In this document: piece by piece, positions 61,058 to 64,000 of the stretch | How positions within the stretch are numbered: the stretch's first letter is position 1 | How the letters are laid out: every line of letters begins with the position of its first letter | Origin: Agrobacterium vaccinii | GTDB lineage: Bacteria > Pseudomonadota > Alphaproteobacteria > Rhizobiales > Rhizobiaceae | Assembly: GCF_021310995.1 (NCBI RefSeq) | Contig: NZ_CP054151.1 | Location: forward strand, 723,501 to 787,500 | Length of the DNA: 64,000 nucleotides | Reading direction: 5' to 3' | Program-made: the position numbers and the translations under genes | Notes under the pieces: generated by a model | The model's database searches: none | The model's input: the letters and a program-made list of their open reading frames with translations, nothing else | Told to the model about the DNA's origin: nothing

Positions 61058-61088
61058 CTGGTGGCATCACCCAGGATAAAAAAATGCC
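61058..61088 (+). promoter_or_regulatory. Candidate preQ1-I riboswitch of yhhQ
   Basis: The leader has stem CTGG (61058-61061) with CCAG (61071-61074), the loop TGGCATCAC, then GATAAAAAA, and the run GGCAT (63-67) pairs with ATGCC (61084-61088), the start codon and next bases. This is the H-type pseudoknot topology of preQ1-I. The segment GC-x2-CACCC, x3, ATAAAAAA is shared with the Bacillus queC aptamer. The gene downstream is a queuosine-precursor transporter. Ligand-stabilised pairing would hide the AGGA site and ATG. The short P1 (4 bp) and L1 (1 base) are not typical, so this stays a candidate. Confidence 0.5.
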
Positions 61089-61719
61089 CTACCTGCGCTC
61101 TACCATCATCTATGTTCTGCTGATGACACTGATTGTCGTCGCATCGAACATTCTCGTTCAGTATCCGCTCTCCGGCACACTCTTCGGCATCAACCTAGCC
61201 GATCTGCTGACCTGGGGTGCATTCACCTACCCCATCGCGTTTCTGATAACCGATCTCACCAATCGCCAGTTTGGGCCTTCCGTCGCACGGCGCGTCGTTC
61301 TGGCCGGGTTTGTCGTTGGCGTCACCCTGTCCTTCTGGACATCGATCCCGCGCATCGCAATCGCATCTGGTACGGCATATCTCATTGGTCAGTTGCTGGA
61401 TATTTCGGTCTTCAATCGACTGCGTCGCCAAAGCTGGTGGCGCGCGCCGCTGGCCGGGTCCATGCTGGGCTCGGTGCTGGATACCGCTTTGTTCTTCTCG
61501 ATTGCCTTTGCCGCCTCCTTCGCCTTCGTCGGACCCAATGATGCGTTCGCGATCGAGCAGGCGCCCGTTCTCGGCATCCTCGGCTATGAAGCGCCGCGTT
61601 GGGTCTCATGGGCACTGGGTGATCTCTCAGTAAAGGTGTCTGTAGGTATCATCATGCTGCTGCCTTACGGAGCCCTGATGAATACGCTCAAGCCCATGCC
61701 GCCTGCCAGAACACAGTGA
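61084..61719 (+). CDS. yhhQ: Queuosine precursor transporter (YhhQ/DUF165)
   Basis: This 211-residue protein has about six membrane helices and the family motif NLADLLTWGAFTYPIAFLITDLTNRQFG near residues 38-65, followed by ARRVVLAGF. It is the COG1738 vitamin transporter that imports preQ0/preQ1 for queuosine tRNA modification. AGGA lies just before the ATG at 61084; an upstream ATG at 61018 falls inside the rpmB terminator. The leader has a candidate preQ1 riboswitch, supporting the substrate. Confidence 0.9.
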   Translation: MPYLRSTIIYVLLMTLIVVASNILVQYPLSGTLFGINLADLLTWGAFTYPIAFLITDLTNRQFGPSVARRVVLAGFVVGVTLSFWTSIPRIAIASGTAYLIGQLLDISVFNRLRRQSWWRAPLAGSMLGSVLDTALFFSIAFAASFAFVGPNDAFAIEQAPVLGILGYEAPRWVSWALGDLSVKVSVGIIMLLPYGALMNTLKPMPPARTQ

Positions 61720-61907
61720 GAAAGGGCCGCCGATGGCGGCCTGTCTCTCAGCATACCGGGCCTTGCCAATCAGTCTGGCCCGTAATCTTCCAGTTCATAC
61801 ACCACCTGCATGCAACACATGCCGGATTTACGCTGTGCGCCCGTTGCGATCAGGTGAAGTTTCCGGCACTCTCATCAAAAGTATTACGATTTGGAGTTCT
61901 ACATCCC

Positions 61908-62342
61908 ATGAAAAAGTCCCCGAACGCAACCGACATACATGTAGGATCGCGTATTCGCCTGCGTCGCGTCATGCTCGGTCTGAGCCAGGAAAAGCTGGGC
62001 GATGGGCTCGGCATCACCTTCCAGCAGGTTCAGAAATACGAAAAAGGCACGAACCGCGTTGGCGCCAGTCGCTTGCAGCATATTTCCGAATTGCTGGACG
62101 TGCACATTTCCTACTTTTTCGAGGGCGCAGCGGAAACAACCGAAGACCGTGCTCTGGCCGCTCCAAGCCTGTTGTCACAGTTCATGAATTCCAAGGAAGG
62201 CGTGTCCCTTGCCAAGGCTTTCTGTGGCATCGAAGACAGCCGCGTGCGTCGCCGCGTCCTTGAACTCGTTCAGTCGCTCAGCACCTCCAGTACGGCTGAA
62301 ACGCAAAAGACGACAGAGACGTCTGCCACAACAGCACACTGA
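61908..62342 (+). CDS. XRE-family helix-turn-helix regulator
   Basis: This 144-residue protein has a Cro/CI-type DNA-binding domain at about residues 10-70 (HVGSRIRLRRVMLGLSQEKLGDGLGITFQQVQKYEKGTNRVGASRL) and a helical C-terminal part with a Ser/Thr-rich tail. Similar lone regulators are present in several copies in rhizobial genomes. The target genes are unknown. It ends five bases before the winged-helix/TPR regulator, so the two may be co-transcribed. Confidence 0.88.
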   Translation: MKKSPNATDIHVGSRIRLRRVMLGLSQEKLGDGLGITFQQVQKYEKGTNRVGASRLQHISELLDVHISYFFEGAAETTEDRALAAPSLLSQFMNSKEGVSLAKAFCGIEDSRVRRRVLELVQSLSTSSTAETQKTTETSATTAH

Positions 62343-62347
62343 GCGAG

Positions 62348-64000
62348 ATGGTCTTCAGACTTGCGACATTAGGCCGGTGCAATCTGGAAGATGAGGTTGG
62401 CGACGTCATCAACGTTCCGGCTCAATCTCTTCTTCTGGCTGCCTATCTGTTCGACATGGACAGACCGGTCCAGCGTCGCGATGTCGCCAACCTCCTGTGG
62501 CCCGGCAATACGGAGATTGCGTCGACCAATCTGCGCTCGACGCTGCGGCGGTTTACGCTTGCGACGGCGCAGGCGCCCGCGCCCCTCATGACCATTGATG
62601 CCACCAGCATCACGCTGAACCGCTCAGTCGTCACATGCGATTTCGACATTCTCGCCCTGCACACCCCGCTTGAGCGCCTGCGGGCGGCATGCAGTGCGGT
62701 GGCCATGCAGTTCCTCCCGACCTGTGGCGATGGAAAGACGGCATTCGATACTTGGGTGCGCGACGTCAGGCTGCGGCTGGTCGGCATCTTGCGAAGCCAG
62801 TTCATGGACGTGCTTTCCTCCCGCGAACTGCAATCCCAGGGCAATGCTGATTTGAAACGCGCCGCCGTTCTTCTTTTGGAAGCAGACCCGCACGATCACG
62901 AGGTACGACGGCATCTGGCGGCGGGGCTTACTTTTGAGAAGGCTCCACTAGTAGCCGCGTTTCCCGCCACGCAATCAGATAGCGCGCCCCAAAGGCCGCT
63001 CGCCCTACCGGAAAAATCGTCAGCGCATCCTCGCATCGCCCTTCTGCCACCACTAACCTCGAAGGAAGCAAACCGTGACGGCTCGATTGCCAATGCCCTG
63101 ATCGAAGATTTGACGATTGGTCTTTGCAGCAGCCGCACCTTGTCCGTCGTAGCGCCTTATACTGCGGAACGTATTCAGGCCTCGAAAGACAAGGCCGCTG
63201 TGCTGGAGAAGCACAACGTCGTCTATGCTCTCGATAGCCGCAGAACCGACACCCATCTTTTCCTGCAACTGATTTTCACGCCTACCGAGGAAATCATCTG
63301 GGCGGAACGGTTCGAATTGTCGCCCATATCGGTCGCTGCACAACGTGTTGAAATCGGGACTGCCGTACAGGGGGCCCTGATGTCGCGGATCGGCCTGCAC
63401 CAGAGCGCCGTCGGCGACTTTTCCAGCAGGCCGGAAGCCTATTTCCTCTACCTCAAAGGCCTGCAATCCCTCTCCAGCATCAGCCTGCCATCAATCCGGC
63501 GCGCCCGGAAATATTTCAAGGAAGCGCTGGAGCACGGGACGAATTTCGCCGAAGCGCAGGCAGGGATGTCCCGCACGCTCAGCATGGAATGGATATTGAC
63601 GGCGCGTGGTGACGACGATCTTCTTGCCAAGGCAGAGGGATTCGCAAGCGACGCCATCAAACACAGTGAGGTCTCGGCCAGCGGCTTCAAGGAACTGGGC
63701 GTCAGCCGCCTGTTCATGGGCAGGATCGATGAGAGCCTTGACGCGTTGTCGCAAGCGGAAAACCTCAGTCCGCAATATGCGGATGTGTTGTGCAGCCACG
63801 CCGACAGCCTTATTCACAGCAGCGATCCGGCCAGCGCCATGATCAAAATCCGACAGGCAATCTCCCTCAACCCCATCGTGCCGGACATGTATCTCTGGAC
63901 CGCCGCCGGTGCCAGCTACTTCCTGCATCAATATCAACAGGCTTTGGATTACATCGGCCAGATGAGCAACAAGCGCCCGGCGGCACGCCTGGCTGCGGCC
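62348..64000 (+). CDS. Winged-helix regulator with TolB-like and TPR domains (3' end outside window)
   Basis: The frame runs at least 551 codons to the window edge without a stop. An N-terminal winged-helix region of BTAD/OmpR type (about residues 1-85: LATLGRCNLEDEVGDVINVPAQSLLLAAYLF, then RRDVANLLWP and STNLRSTLRRF) is followed by a BTAD-like helical part, a TolB-like alpha/beta domain (IALLPPLTSKEANRDGSIANALIEDLTIGL, near residue 229) and TPR repeats from about residue 360. This layout is known from CadC/adenylate-cyclase-associated regulators of rhizobia. The likely role is transcription control by an unknown signal. Confidence 0.8.
   Translation, partial: MVFRLATLGRCNLEDEVGDVINVPAQSLLLAAYLFDMDRPVQRRDVANLLWPGNTEIASTNLRSTLRRFTLATAQAPAPLMTIDATSITLNRSVVTCDFDILALHTPLERLRAACSAVAMQFLPTCGDGKTAFDTWVRDVRLRLVGILRSQFMDVLSSRELQSQGNADLKRAAVLLLEADPHDHEVRRHLAAGLTFEKAPLVAAFPATQSDSAPQRPLALPEKSSAHPRIALLPPLTSKEANRDGSIANALIEDLTIGLCSSRTLSVVAPYTAERIQASKDKAAVLEKHNVVYALDSRRTDTHLFLQLIFTPTEEIIWAERFELSPISVAAQRVEIGTAVQGALMSRIGLHQSAVGDFSSRPEAYFLYLKGLQSLSSISLPSIRRARKYFKEALEHGTNFAEAQAGMSRTLSMEWILTARGDDDLLAKAEGFASDAIKHSEVSASGFKELGVSRLFMGRIDESLDALSQAENLSPQYADVLCSHADSLIHSSDPASAMIKIRQAISLNPIVPDMYLWTAAGASYFLHQYQQALDYIGQMSNKRPAARLAAA

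Noticed and set aside
1..64000. Mobile elements, prophage, tRNA genes or CRISPR arrays
   Set aside because: No transposase or integrase-like protein, no long terminal repeats, no cloverleaf sequence and no regular repeat-spacer array was seen.

Overview
The window is a gene-dense, GC-rich chromosomal segment from an alphaproteobacterium, most likely an Agrobacterium/Rhizobium-type member of the Rhizobiaceae. The evidence for this is the CpdR regulator, the DUF992, DUF1127, DUF2125 and DUF3108 proteins, the rhizobial promoter form CTTGAC-N17-CTATAG in front of rpmB, EcfG-type promoters (GGAAC-N16-xGTT), and an apparent alpha-r14 (NfeR1-like) small RNA. There are no insertion sequences, phage genes, CRISPR arrays or tRNA/rRNA genes. 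About 64 protein genes are supported; both ends cut through a gene (ocd at the left, a winged-helix/TPR regulator at the right).

Layout. (1) 1-1771: arginine/ornithine catabolism, ocd and arginase, with a divergent Lrp/AsnC regulator. (2) 1774-11788: a complete C-P lyase operon on the minus strand, phnGHIJKL, a hexapeptide acetyltransferase, phnCDE and phnM, with divergent phnF. It carries two triple Pho boxes (in front of phnG and phnC) and a PhnF-like palindrome. (3) 12158-19796: a pentitol operon with an AraC regulator, a ribose-type ABC importer, ribitol 2-dehydrogenase, a D-ribulokinase-like FGGY kinase and an L-xylulose-reductase-like SDR. (4) 19844-24254: a stress-gene patch with two EcfG promoters, an SDR, a PAS-PAS-PAS-LuxR regulator, CsbD, a BON-like protein, DUF992 and a PPOX-fold stress protein. 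(5) 24282-30787: a LysR regulator, a hydrolase-fold protein without its catalytic serine and histidine, and an AcrAB-type RND pump. (6) 30818-41838: two divergent operons for cell-wall amino sugars. One has murQ, an ABC importer, a Gfo/Idh/MocA dehydrogenase and CutC; the other has a BadF-type sugar kinase, a GntR regulator, an AgaS/NagB-II deaminase and nagA. The same 20-bp operator stands in mirror image before each. (7) 41873-42341: an sRNA with four hairpins that each show an anti-Shine-Dalgarno CCTCCTCCC loop, then a DUF1127 gene. (8) 42740-47909: a TRAP transporter, and a TetR/cytochrome P450 pair with tandem operators. (9) 48043-64000: core genes: a lone receiver protein, cpdR, hpt, ftsEX, a DUF218 protein, plsC, chaC, DUF2125, tyrC-hisC, a methyltransferase, gloB, a cupin, DUF3108, rpmB, a yhhQ transporter behind a candidate preQ1-I riboswitch, an XRE regulator and the truncated TPR regulator.

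Working together. Region 2 should import phosphonates and break the C-P bond when phosphate is scarce (PhoB) and an inducer is sensed (PhnF). Region 6 forms a plausible full route: outside MurNAc/GlcNAc -> import -> 6-phosphorylation -> MurQ ether cleavage -> NagA deacetylation -> deamination to fructose-6-phosphate. CutC and the Gfo/Idh/MocA enzyme have no assigned step in that route. Region 3 gives ribitol -> D-ribulose -> D-ribulose-5-phosphate.

The observations I rate highest are the four-loop anti-SD RNA, the MurNAc/GlcNAc divergon with CutC and mirrored operators, the riboswitch candidate whose pseudoknot would contain the yhhQ start codon, and the non-catalytic hydrolase in the efflux operon. 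All family assignments come from reading the sequence; no database search was run.
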